From NCBI RefSeq assembly GCF_025264645.1, contig NZ_CP073696.1:4898001-4962000 (forward strand): a stretch of DNA of 64,000 bases. Direction: 5' to 3'. Origin of the DNA: Edaphobacter lichenicola (GTDB lineage Bacteria; Acidobacteriota; Terriglobia; Terriglobales; Acidobacteriaceae). Made by a program: the position numbers and the translations under genes. This document shows, piece after piece, positions 54,741 through 63,218 of the stretch. Position 1 is the stretch's first letter; each line of letters opens with the position of its first letter. The notes below the pieces were generated by a model. That model was not told the origin of the DNA. It searched no databases and saw only the letters and a program-made list of their open reading frames with translations.

Positions 54741-55343
54741 CTAGGTGCGTCGGTTGCTGACCTTCATCCATCCTTGCCGGAAGAAGAAAAGGCCTGCCAT
54801 CATCACACCGGTAGCGAAGAGAAGAAGCGAATCCGGCTCCGGGGTTATACCGACGACTCCGGTTCCTGTACCGAAAGCAGCCGCAGTCGGGCCAGTCTCT
54901 GCGATGAAGAAAAACTGACCGGGGGCGATTCCCGAGCCGCCTGAGAAGCTGAGAAGGTACTGAGTCTCGGCCTGGTTCAGGGAGCAAGACGAGGAGCCAA
55001 ACAGACTCAACGCAGGTGTGGTATCGCACGTTGGAGTTTGACCGTTGAGGAAATTAATGAAGTCGTTGGGGTCCTTGGGATTTGTCGAGTTGTCAAAGAC
55101 AAGGCTCAAGCTCGTAAAGGTCGAGTCCGTGTCGTTAAATCCCGTAAAGCATGCGGTCGCTTTGATGATCTGGGGACAAGCACTGAATGTAACCGCGAAT
55201 GGGTCAGTGTTGTCGATGGAGGTGTAGTTGAGCTGCTGCGGTGGATCCAGAACACTCATGTGGAAGTCAATGTCATCCGCCAAAGCGAGACGAGAGAATC
55301 CGCAGAACAGGGCCAGGACAAAAATGGCGCGAAGATATTTCAT
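54741..55343 (-). CDS. PEP-CTERM sorting-domain protein
   Basis: Exported protein of 200 residues. A signal peptide (LRAIFVLALFCGFSRLALA) leads a beta-rich body with four cysteines in two pairs (ACPQIIKATACF, CDTT...SSCSL). The C-terminus is the tripartite sorting signal TPEPDSLLLFATGVMMAGLF followed by FFRQG. PEP-CTERM proteins are processed by exosortase and usually belong to biofilm or exopolysaccharide systems. GGAGGAA 6 bases upstream sets ATG 55343. Its specific role is unknown. Confidence 0.9.
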   Translation of the reverse strand: MKYLRAIFVLALFCGFSRLALADDIDFHMSVLDPPQQLNYTSIDNTDPFAVTFSACPQIIKATACFTGFNDTDSTFTSLSLVFDNSTNPKDPNDFINFLNGQTPTCDTTPALSLFGSSSCSLNQAETQYLLSFSGGSGIAPGQFFFIAETGPTAAAFGTGTGVVGITPEPDSLLLFATGVMMAGLFFFRQGWMKVSNRRT

Positions 55344-56155
55344 GCTGTATTCCTCCGGAGATTTGCACGTACATTTGGAATCACAGTGGGCCAAGGAGCG
55401 ACTTCAGAATTGCAGATCAGACAGGAGTTGTAGCCGGTCAATATTGCCTAACGGATGCACGTCCCGTGCCAAAGGAAATGGTTGAATATTCAGCGAACTC
55501 CATCCGTTACGTATCGCAAATGCGCAAAAACCTGCACACTGAAAGGAAGTATTGTTGTATGCATCAATTGCAGCGATGTGATTGATTCTGATTTTTTGCC
55601 GAATCAGACAAGGCGACTGGCGATACAAGTTGCTTCGACTTCGTGGTAACGCAATTGAACTGCGGCTTTTTGCGAGATACCGCGACCGACGCTGGGATCG
55701 GCACAATGTTCAAAGGCGGGAGAGAGCGTCCACGCGACCGCATTGTGAGGCGGTCCGTTAAGCTGCTGGAGACGCGAGCAGGCGACGTTGACATTCCAAC
55801 ATCGGTCGCGTAGCCTGCGGAACAAGAATCCCCCACGTGCTTCGCCCTTATTGGACCAGGACTTTGGCCGCATCCTGCACGTTGGAAAGGGTTTCGTCGA
55901 AGCTCTCTGAATTGGGCTGGCAGATAAAACGAGCAGGGGCGGGCGGATAGGATGACGATGTTGCTGCCCCTGTAACTGGCTTCTGGTTTGTGCCGATTGC
56001 GATGCACGGCTTATCACAGCTTGCGTGGCGGGCGGCCAGATTCCTGTTTCCGGATCTCAGGTTGTGTCGGTTTGTAGACGAATGTAGTGCTGGCAGTCAC
56101 CGGTCGAAGGACTGAATTAACCCAGGTAATGGATCATCCGATCTCGAGAGTAGCT
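55344..56155 (+). other. About 810 bp between divergent genes, no gene recognised
   Basis: Frames up to about 147 codons exist on the minus strand but have shadow-like composition (Arg/Ser/Pro-rich), no Shine-Dalgarno and no motif. Promoters for the PEP-CTERM gene and the receptor phosphatase must be here. I see no repeats. A decayed gene is possible but I cannot name one. Confidence 0.5.
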
Positions 56156-58222
56156 ATGCGTTATGCAGGAACTTCGATTGTGTTGCTGCTGCTCTTCAGC
56201 CTGACGGCTGGATTGCATGGACAGGATACTAAGGCTGCCGCCGCAGGAGCGGTCCAGCTTGAGGCGACGCTGGGGGATGGCACGGTTGAACTCTCGGGGC
56301 CATGGAAGTTTCATACCGGTGATGATCTTGCGTGGGCTGAGCAGGACTATGACGATTCAAGCTGGGGAACGATTGACGTAACTCCGCCGGCTGGATCGGA
56401 GAACGTCGAGCTTGGGACGAGCGGTTACATTCCTGGCTGGACAGGGAGCGGCTATCCGAACTACGCCGGCTATGCATGGTATCGGCTAAGAATCAACGTG
56501 CGGAGCTCCCACGGCAGGCTTGCCATCAAGATGCCGGACAGCGCAGACGACGCGTATCAGGTTTACGTGAATGGCAAGCTCATCGGAGAGCTTGGCGATT
56601 TTACCGCGAAAGGGGTGACCGCTTACAGCACGGTGCCGAGGTCGTTCCGACTGCCGCGCGATCTTCGTAGCGGCCCAATGACGATCGCAGTGCGGATGTG
56701 GATGGACAGTGCGACTCCGTTCCTCAGTCCGGACGCTGGTGGAATGCATGAGCCGCCTGTTCTGGGACATGCGGGAGTCATTTCGACTTTGATTCAGCTT
56801 GACTGGGACGATACTGCACATGCAGTTGGCAGCGGCTTCCTCGAGATTTTCATTCTTATGCTCGCGTGGGCGGTCGCTGTAAGTCTTTTGTGGATGGATC
56901 GCTCGGAGCCCGCCTATCTCTGGCTGAGCCTGGTGTGTGCGGTGACGATTCTGGAGAACAGCGTCGTTCTCATCGTGAACTTTGCCACCTGGATCTCGCT
57001 GACGCCCGGGGTCGTCTTGCAGACCGTGATCATCGGTCCGATTCGAATTGGGCTTTGGGTGATCTTCTGGGCATATTGGTTTCGAATCGCCAGGATGGCA
57101 TGGATCCACCGAATTGTGTGGAGTTTGGTTCTTCTGACGATAATCTGCACGGCCATGCTGCGTGCCCCGCTGTATGGTACGCGGATTCCCGTACATGCAG
57201 CCATTTATCTCTCGCCTATTCTGCTTGGACTGCAGCTGGCGTTCGTTATTCTGCTCTTCGTGATCACGGTTCGAGGCATTGTTAAGCAGAGGACCGAGGG
57301 TTGGCTTGCTTTGCCCGCAGTGCTTCTGGTTGCCCTATCGCTCTATCAAGTCAATCTGCATTTGTTCCACATACGCACCCGTTTCGATGTCTTTGGATTC
57401 AACTTCCAGCTCGGCACGATTGCGACGATTCTCTCGATCTTTCTCATTACGGTTATGTTGCTGCGGCGCTTTTTGTATACGCAACGAAAGCGGGAGCAGT
57501 GGAAGGCGGAGATCGAACAGGCGCGACAGGTGCAGCACGTCCTTATCCCAGAGGAGTTGCCGACGGTGTCTGGTTTCGCTATCGAGAGCGAGTATCGTCC
57601 AGCGCGCGAAGTTGGCGGAGACTTCTTTCAGATTCTTCCGCAGACTGACGATGGAAGCGTATTGATTATTGTCGGCGACGTGACGGGAAAGGGGTTGCAG
57701 GCCGGCATGCTTGTTGCGTTGATCGTTGGCGCTGTCCGCACCGCTGTGCAATATCACTCCGATCCACTGATATTGATGAACAGCTTGAACGACCGTTTAT
57801 GGGGTCGTGGCCGCGCGAGTGCGACGTGCCTCATACTGCGAATCACCAAGGACGGACAGGTAACACTGGCGAATGCGGGTCATCTCCCGCCTTACCTCAA
57901 TGGTGCAGAGGTCCCGATGGAGGGCTCACTTCCGATCGGAGTAATACCAGGGGCGGATTTCTTTGTGACGCATTTTTCGATGGCGCCCGGAGACACGTTG
58001 ATGTTGATGTCCGATGGTGTCGCGGAGGCGCAGGATCAACACAAGGAGCTGTTCGGGTTTGAACGCATCGAGGAGATGCTGAAGAAACCGATCTCAGCGG
58101 CTGCACTTGCAGCCGCGGCCGAGGCCTTCGGTCAAGAAGACGACATCCTAGTCCTGCGGATCCAACGCGATCCGCGGACTCAGAGCTCTCTCGATACAAG
58201 ATCGATTGTTGCGGTCACATAG
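56156..58222 (+). CDS. Membrane receptor SpoIIE/RsbU-type protein phosphatase
   Basis: PP2C-like phosphatase that should dephosphorylate an anti-anti-sigma STAS protein. The order is signal segment (AGTSIVLLLLFSLTAGLHGQ), an extracytoplasmic beta-sandwich at about residues 40-190 like a galactose-binding jelly roll (GPWKFHTGDDLAWAEQDYDD, YAWYRLRINVR, YQVYVNGKLIGELGDF), seven or eight membrane helices to about 440, a short coiled linker, then the SpoIIE domain. The metal-binding Asp residues are in REVGGDFFQ, IVGDVTGKGLQAGM, LMSDGVAEAQD and GQEDDILVL. The build recalls 7TMR-DISM receptors. ATG 56156 follows GAGAG; ATG 56129 is in frame upstream. It is convergent with the STAS-kinase-phosphatase operon. 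Confidence 0.88.
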   Translation: MRYAGTSIVLLLLFSLTAGLHGQDTKAAAAGAVQLEATLGDGTVELSGPWKFHTGDDLAWAEQDYDDSSWGTIDVTPPAGSENVELGTSGYIPGWTGSGYPNYAGYAWYRLRINVRSSHGRLAIKMPDSADDAYQVYVNGKLIGELGDFTAKGVTAYSTVPRSFRLPRDLRSGPMTIAVRMWMDSATPFLSPDAGGMHEPPVLGHAGVISTLIQLDWDDTAHAVGSGFLEIFILMLAWAVAVSLLWMDRSEPAYLWLSLVCAVTILENSVVLIVNFATWISLTPGVVLQTVIIGPIRIGLWVIFWAYWFRIARMAWIHRIVWSLVLLTIICTAMLRAPLYGTRIPVHAAIYLSPILLGLQLAFVILLFVITVRGIVKQRTEGWLALPAVLLVALSLYQVNLHLFHIRTRFDVFGFNFQLGTIATILSIFLITVMLLRRFLYTQRKREQWKAEIEQARQVQHVLIPEELPTVSGFAIESEYRPAREVGGDFFQILPQTDDGSVLIIVGDVTGKGLQAGMLVALIVGAVRTAVQYHSDPLILMNSLNDRLWGRGRASATCLILRITKDGQVTLANAGHLPPYLNGAEVPMEGSLPIGVIPGADFFVTHFSMAPGDTLMLMSDGVAEAQDQHKELFGFERIEEMLKKPISAAALAAAAEAFGQEDDILVLRIQRDPRTQSSLDTRSIVAVT

Positions 58223-58238
58223 AGGATCTTGTTCGCGG

Positions 58239-58604
58239 CTATTCAAATCCGGCGCAAGCGGTGGCTTCGTCGGGAAACAGTTTGGTGTATTTTGTGATGC
58301 CGACCATGGTGAAGACCTTTTGGAAGTGTGGTGTCAGACCGAAAGTCTGGACGGTCTGGCCTTTCTGGCTGGCGGCGTAGAGTAGCTGGATGATGAGCGC
58401 GATGCCGCTGGAGTTGAGATATTCGACTTTGGAAAAGTCGAGCAGAATGCGCTTTGAGGTCTCGGGGGATAGGCCTCCGTATGTTCCGAGGACTGCGGGT
58501 TCGGAAGAGCTGGTAATGTCGCCCGCAAAACGGAGCACCGTGATGGGGTCGCCCGAAGCGCATTGGACCTGTTCCATTTTGACCTTGGTGCCTAACTCCG
58601 ACAT
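58239..58604 (-). CDS. STAS-domain anti-sigma factor antagonist (RsbV-like)
   Basis: Single STAS domain, 121 residues. ILLDFSKVEYLNSSGIALII carries the conserved Asp and the phosphorylatable Ser (Ser65/Ser66 in LNSSG), and GITKYTKLFPDEATAC is the usual end. When unphosphorylated it should bind the anti-sigma kinase and free a sigma factor. AAGGAG 6 bases upstream fixes ATG 58604. It is last in the operon GAF-phosphatase, kinase, STAS; its stop is 16 bp from that of the converging receptor phosphatase. Confidence 0.93.
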   Translation of the reverse strand: MSELGTKVKMEQVQCASGDPITVLRFAGDITSSSEPAVLGTYGGLSPETSKRILLDFSKVEYLNSSGIALIIQLLYAASQKGQTVQTFGLTPHFQKVFTMVGITKYTKLFPDEATACAGFE

Positions 58605-58615
58605 TTGTATCTCCT

Positions 58616-59059
58616 TCACTCTTCTGTCTTGTTTAAACGAATGACCAGTCGCGCATAGCTTCCGCTGGGAGGTGAGCTGACCCATTCTGCTTCATCGACC
58701 AGTGCCTGAATGAGAAACATTCCCATTCCGCGACTGGGTTCTTCCCCGTGCATCTTCTTGTCCATGTTCGGCGCATGGACGACACCTGGGGGACCCGTTC
58801 CCATGTCCAGCACCTTCACCTCCAACGAGGTCTCGTCCATCGAGAGGATGACGACGACGATCAGTGACTCGTCCAGTTTATTTCCATGTTCCATTGCGTT
58901 GATGCAGGCTTCGGCGATGGCGGTCTTGAGGTCTTCAATGCGCTCGGGAGCAAAACCCATCAGCTTCGCAACGCTGGAGGCGGTACTCATTGCGATTTTT
59001 TCAAAACCAAGCCGAGAAGGGAGACGCAGTTCGATGCTATTCACGTTCTTACCGTCCAC
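58616..59059 (-). CDS. Anti-sigma factor serine kinase (RsbW-like ATPase)
   Basis: GHKL-fold kinase of 147 residues that binds and inhibits a sigma factor and phosphorylates the STAS partner. The N box is IAEACINAMEHGNK, the G1 box VKVLDMGTGPPGV and the G2 box EEPSRGMGMFLIQALVDE. It lacks a histidine-kinase phosphoacceptor domain. It starts 8 bp after the upstream phosphatase gene and ends 11 bp before the STAS gene, so the three are one transcript. No matching sigma-B-type factor is in the window. Confidence 0.93.
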   Translation of the reverse strand: MDGKNVNSIELRLPSRLGFEKIAMSTASSVAKLMGFAPERIEDLKTAIAEACINAMEHGNKLDESLIVVVILSMDETSLEVKVLDMGTGPPGVVHAPNMDKKMHGEEPSRGMGMFLIQALVDEAEWVSSPPSGSYARLVIRLNKTEE

Positions 59060-59067
59060 TTCGCCTC

Positions 59068-60249
59068 CTACGGCTTCCTGCCAATTACAAGTGCGGTCAT
59101 ATCATCGGTCTGCGATTCCTGGTTGGAAAATGCGTCCAGTGCTTGCCAGATCGATTTCAAGGTACTTGGCGCGTCGACAGCGCGCGAGGCGCGGAAGGCC
59201 TCAAGAAGGCGATCCTGGCCGAATTCTTCGTTACCTTGAAAGACCTCAGTCATTCCGTCGGTGTAGATTAGCAGCTTCGCCTTATTGGACAGTACATATT
59301 TTTCTGCTCTGTAGGTAGAGAAAGGCAACATGCCTACGGGAGTGCCAGAGGCCTCAATCATCTCAGGCAGATCGCTGCCGTTGAGGAGAAAGCCGGGGTT
59401 GTGTCCAGCGTTCACTACTTCTAGGGTGTGGGTGGCGGGATCGAGACGAAGGAAGATCGAGGTGACATAACGACGGCGGGATTCCTCACCTTCGTTGTAG
59501 TGAAGGACGTTCATGTGAGTTGCGATTTCGACCAAGGACATTCCGGAGTTTGCGATGGCCCGGAGAGCGGAGCGGAACGAGCTGCCCACGAGTGCGGAGG
59601 CCAAACCCTTCCCGGCGACATCGGCCACTACGATCATGAGCTGTCCGGATGTCAGCTCGATAATATCCAAGTAGTCACCGCCTACCTCGTAACAAGTTTG
59701 CGATCGGCCGTCGATGCTGTAGCCGGCGATATTGGGAAAAGACTGGGGCAGAAGGCTTCGTTGAATGTCGCGAGCGCAGGCGAGATCCTGCTTTACGCGC
59801 TCCATGTCCAGGGTGCGCTCGTGATAGCGGGCATTTTCGATGGCGACTGCGGCCTGAGTGGCGAGGTGCTCGAGGAAATCCTGTTCGAAGAGAGAGAGAG
59901 GAGATCCGTCTCGTGTAATTACGACCATCTCGGTGAGGACTTCGCCTTTGCGGTCCAGTAAAGGGAAGCGAGAACATCCGCGTTTCGGATCGGATGAAGG
60001 CGGATGCAGAAGGAACCTTGGGGGAATGTCTCCATACGAGAAGGGGAAGGCGGTGAAGAAGGCGCCCGCCATCTCCAACTCGCGTACGGTGATCTGCAGC
60101 ACGGAGCGGAGGACGTGATCGAGCTCAATTGTGCTGTGAATCTTATGTGAGGTATCGAGCAACGCCTGCAACCGTGCAATCTGCTGTTGCAGATGGAGAC
60201 TGCTTTCCATTTCCATAAACCTAGCTTGCTCCTTCTTGTCTGGCCGCAT
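59068..60249 (-). CDS. GAF-domain SpoIIE/RsbU-type protein phosphatase
   Basis: Soluble phosphatase of 393 residues. An N-terminal coiled helix (QQQIARLQALLDTSHKIHST) leads to a GAF sensor domain at about 20-160 (FLEHLATQAAVAIENARYHE is its last helix). A linker with ACARDIQRSLLPQ precedes the PP2C-SpoIIE domain, whose metal Asp residues are in YEVGGDYLDI, VVADVAGKGLAS, IYTDGMTEVFQG and QTDDMTALVIG. It should activate the STAS protein encoded in the same operon in response to a cytoplasmic ligand. ATG 60249 is used; a TTG lies 6 bases further upstream. Confidence 0.92.
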   Translation of the reverse strand: MRPDKKEQARFMEMESSLHLQQQIARLQALLDTSHKIHSTIELDHVLRSVLQITVRELEMAGAFFTAFPFSYGDIPPRFLLHPPSSDPKRGCSRFPLLDRKGEVLTEMVVITRDGSPLSLFEQDFLEHLATQAAVAIENARYHERTLDMERVKQDLACARDIQRSLLPQSFPNIAGYSIDGRSQTCYEVGGDYLDIIELTSGQLMIVVADVAGKGLASALVGSSFRSALRAIANSGMSLVEIATHMNVLHYNEGEESRRRYVTSIFLRLDPATHTLEVVNAGHNPGFLLNGSDLPEMIEASGTPVGMLPFSTYRAEKYVLSNKAKLLIYTDGMTEVFQGNEEFGQDRLLEAFRASRAVDAPSTLKSIWQALDAFSNQESQTDDMTALVIGRKP

Positions 60250-60584
60250 GAACAATCATTTTTAGTCTGTCTCGACTGCTTTACGAGGAACACTGAATTG
60301 GCCGTTGTGCTGTCCCCAGGTGCAACAACAACAGAACAAGCTGAAGCGCATCGAATCGGTCGATTCTCGTCAATTTATGATTCTTTCAAGGGGATACCAT
60401 TATCGGCAGTTATTGAACAGAACAATCTGCCCACCATCCTACATGGGTGCTCCGGTCGATCGTCCTATGGCCGTTCTTCAGGGCACGCGGGGGCGCACGG
60501 TCGAATCGATCTCAAGGCTTGAACGTCGAGGGGTGAGGTCGAGCTGCGAACTTCTCCGCAGGAAGCCGCTGAGGGTGCAGGGCT
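60250..60584 (-). other. 335-bp promoter region of the partner-switching operon
   Basis: It is bounded by the GAF-phosphatase start and the stop of a small hydrophilic-protein gene on the same strand. No gene or repeat is recognised. Confidence 0.5.
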
Positions 60585-60809
60585 TTATTTTTTCCCAGCG
60601 GTTCCGGGGGTGATATTTGCATCCTCGGGCGCAGATGGGTTGATGTGACCCGAGCTGTTTTCTGGCGTGTTGGATTGAACTTTCGTCGGACCAGGGCCGC
60701 CCGTGGCTGGGTTATCGCCCTTGGGGCCGGACGGTTCGGTCGCGTGTTCCGGGTCTGGGTGTAGATGCTCGTAAGCAGATTGCTGGGACTTCTGATCGTT
60801 GGACGACAT
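60585..60809 (-). CDS. Small hydrophilic, probably disordered protein
   Basis: Protein of 74 residues rich in Pro, Gly, Asn, Ser, Glu and His without hydrophobic segments: MSSNDQKSQQSAYEHLHPDP, TEPSGPKGDNPATGGPGPTK. ATG 60809 follows AAAGGTGG at good spacing; the longer frame to 60872 lacks this. The composition resembles stress-induced hydrophilic proteins such as Con-10/KGG types, though the repeated KGG motif is absent. It is upstream of the stress-type partner-switching operon on the same strand, 335 bp away. Confidence 0.6.
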   Translation of the reverse strand: MSSNDQKSQQSAYEHLHPDPEHATEPSGPKGDNPATGGPGPTKVQSNTPENSSGHINPSAPEDANITPGTAGKK

Positions 60810-60972
60810 GTGGCCACCTTTCCAAGCTCGACTTCCATTGGAGATGGTGTAGGGGTCTGCAGTTGCCTGCATCTTTGCTATGCATCGGAAAGAGCGACCC
60901 TAAGCTCAGGCAGGCAATTTCTTAGACGCCGAGTTAGCTGGTTGTACCCCTATTAAGTCAGGAAGAAGCTCT

Positions 60973-62910
60973 CTAGTGCGTGAGCTTCAGATTCGGGGTC
61001 CAGGTAAGTTGAAGCCAGCCACTTTCGTTGTGCTGGTCTCCGTTCATGTAAGAGGGAATGATGAAGCGTTCGTATTGGGTGAATAGCTGGGCTGACCAGT
61101 TGCGACTCCACGAGAAAGAGGCATTGACGAAACCGTCGTTTATGGTGCCCCCGCCAGGGAGATAGATAGCGCTGATCTTGTTTTGCCGATACCCAGCTTC
61201 GACTCGAGTCCGGGCGGAGAACCAGTATCCGCTCCTGCCTTCGATGGCCCTGCCGTCGCGACCTACTGCATTTCCTAACAAAAAGCCCTTATTCAGGTTT
61301 GCATCGTGATACTGATTGTTGATGAAAAAGCGATCCCCCCCCTCATCGTGGCTTAGTTCGTTGGAACTGGCGGCCTCAACCCGGAGATCCATGTGCGACA
61401 GGAGAGGGAGTCGGGGAAAGTAGATGCCAGGACTCCAGACGACGCGACGAGGAGCATCAATGGGACTAGGCTCGTCATCGGCGTAGGAGTCAGCATAGAG
61501 TGTGACGTACTTCCGTAGACCGGGAACGTGGAGGAGAAAATCGAAGCCGCTCTTTCGATCGCCTGGGTCGTTACGCGTTCCATAGACGCTCGAGCCGGTA
61601 GAGTTGAAACTAAAGAGGTTTCTCTTCAGGCTTCCCAGCGTCATTGGATGACCGACACCCCATAAAATCGACCAGCGGGTAAAACCCATTTCAAGATACT
61701 GTCCGAAGGTGAAGTCTATCTTCGTACCGTTGTAGTAGGGTCGATTCGGTGATTGGTGGCCGGAGAGTTTGCCGAAGACAAAATCGAACCGGTAGGTCCC
61801 CAGGTTTGGAAGAAGCGGCAATAGATGCGGGCGTGTAGCGACAAACTGTAAGTTATAGGTGGGCTCTGCGTTGCTTGAGAACGAGAGAGGGCCAATCAGC
61901 GTCGGTCCCCAGTAGAGTTCCTGTTTTCCAAAGGATAGAGCGTTGCCGCCGAAGGCTACGCCTGCATATAACTCAATCGGCCTGACACGCTCGTAGGCGG
62001 AGGTTGCCAGAGACGCAGGATAGTCGTTGGGCAATCCATCCAGAGAGGCGATGAATTGGGCCTGGTCGTCGGATCGAGCCAGAGTGCCCGGATCGTGCTG
62101 CAACTCTTCGCGAGCATAGATGAAGTATCGCTTGTAGGTAGCGCGTCCGGAGAGCCCAGCGATCACGCTTGTGCCCCGCCCAAGCGGCCTGCCAAAATCA
62201 TTCCACCAGGTCTGGCCGAAGTGATAACTGTCGGCGATCGCCGGTCCTATGATGGCACCGTCGCGGTTATAGGCAGATTCCAAGACAACCGAATTGCTGT
62301 CTACAGGGTCTGCGAGTTCCCGATGCAGATCAGAGATAAGCAGCTCTGCCTGTTGATCCATAGCTTTGTTTCCGTTGTAGCGATTGACCTCGTTCTCTGC
62401 TTCAAGGAGTTGGCGTAGACATTCTTTGCGCGCCCAAGGGCGGATTAAGACGTTTTGAGTGGGGATATACCCCATGTCGGCAAGTCTTTCCAAAGCTGGA
62501 TAGATCCAGCTATCCATTGGCACATCGGTGGACCCAAGCTTGTCCGGATCAATAATTTCTGTCAGCTGCCGCCGGGTAGGACCATAAGGGAAGCCGGACT
62601 GGGCCGATGCGTGGGAGATATATAACGCGTCATGATCGCCATAGATCGACGACAGATTTCCAGCGTCCATCAAAGTCGCGTTCAAGGTTCCGTTCAGGAG
62701 CGGTGGCTTGATCAGAGTCGAAGGGACCGCATCAGCCTGAAGAATGAACGGCGAAGATTGCTGAAGGTGTGAAACTCCGAGAGCGGCGTATGAATGATTC
62801 GCAGAATTAGTCTCTGTCGCATCCTGAGCTAAACAAAGCCCTGCCGGCAATAGGGACAACCCAAAGACCATACCGATCAGTAGTTTTTTTGAGTTCGGGG
62901 TTGCTCTCAT
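60973..62910 (-). CDS. Capsule assembly Wzi-family outer-membrane protein
   Basis: Outer-membrane beta-barrel of 645 residues of the Wzi family, which in E. coli anchors capsular polysaccharide at the cell surface. A signal peptide (LLIGMVFGLSLLPAGLCLAQ) is followed at about 128-170 by the family block VPMDSWIYPALERLADMGYI with IRPWARKECLRQLL, and then many amphipathic strands (FGKQELYWGPTLIGPLSFS, SWSRNWSAQLFTQYE). It is longer than E. coli Wzi (about 480). It is divergent from a Wza-like gene, so a capsule or exopolysaccharide locus is likely to continue beyond the right edge. Confidence 0.88.
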   Translation of the reverse strand: MRATPNSKKLLIGMVFGLSLLPAGLCLAQDATETNSANHSYAALGVSHLQQSSPFILQADAVPSTLIKPPLLNGTLNATLMDAGNLSSIYGDHDALYISHASAQSGFPYGPTRRQLTEIIDPDKLGSTDVPMDSWIYPALERLADMGYIPTQNVLIRPWARKECLRQLLEAENEVNRYNGNKAMDQQAELLISDLHRELADPVDSNSVVLESAYNRDGAIIGPAIADSYHFGQTWWNDFGRPLGRGTSVIAGLSGRATYKRYFIYAREELQHDPGTLARSDDQAQFIASLDGLPNDYPASLATSAYERVRPIELYAGVAFGGNALSFGKQELYWGPTLIGPLSFSSNAEPTYNLQFVATRPHLLPLLPNLGTYRFDFVFGKLSGHQSPNRPYYNGTKIDFTFGQYLEMGFTRWSILWGVGHPMTLGSLKRNLFSFNSTGSSVYGTRNDPGDRKSGFDFLLHVPGLRKYVTLYADSYADDEPSPIDAPRRVVWSPGIYFPRLPLLSHMDLRVEAASSNELSHDEGGDRFFINNQYHDANLNKGFLLGNAVGRDGRAIEGRSGYWFSARTRVEAGYRQNKISAIYLPGGGTINDGFVNASFSWSRNWSAQLFTQYERFIIPSYMNGDQHNESGWLQLTWTPNLKLTH

Positions 62911-63218
62911 ACGGGGAGGTTCACGTTAAGGTTCGAGTCATCTGACACATGAATATCCATTGTAATTTTGAGCGTAAGATGTACGTGCTGCCTTACTCGA
63001 TCCTACTAGAAAAGAGCACAGATGGAAGCGATAGGAACGATGCTTCAAAATATCCGTTATGCTTAGAGTATCGAATGTAACGAGATCGACCTGACGTTCC
63101 GTGAGTCGTGGAAGGGTTTTAGCAGCAGATGAGCTTAATGCGAAGCGGTCGTGACTTTGATTGCAAAGGTGCAATGAACTGTAACTGCAAGAAATTTCAT
63201 TCAAGAGAATTGTTAGGG
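62911..63218 (+). other. 308-bp divergent promoter region between Wzi and Wza-like genes
   Basis: No small gene, operator-grade palindrome or terminator was recognised. Promoters for both divergent genes are expected here. Confidence 0.45.

Noticed and set aside
55564-56017. Minus-strand frames of up to 147 codons upstream of the receptor phosphatase
   Set aside because: No Shine-Dalgarno, Ser/Arg-rich composition and no recognisable motif; treated as noncoding.
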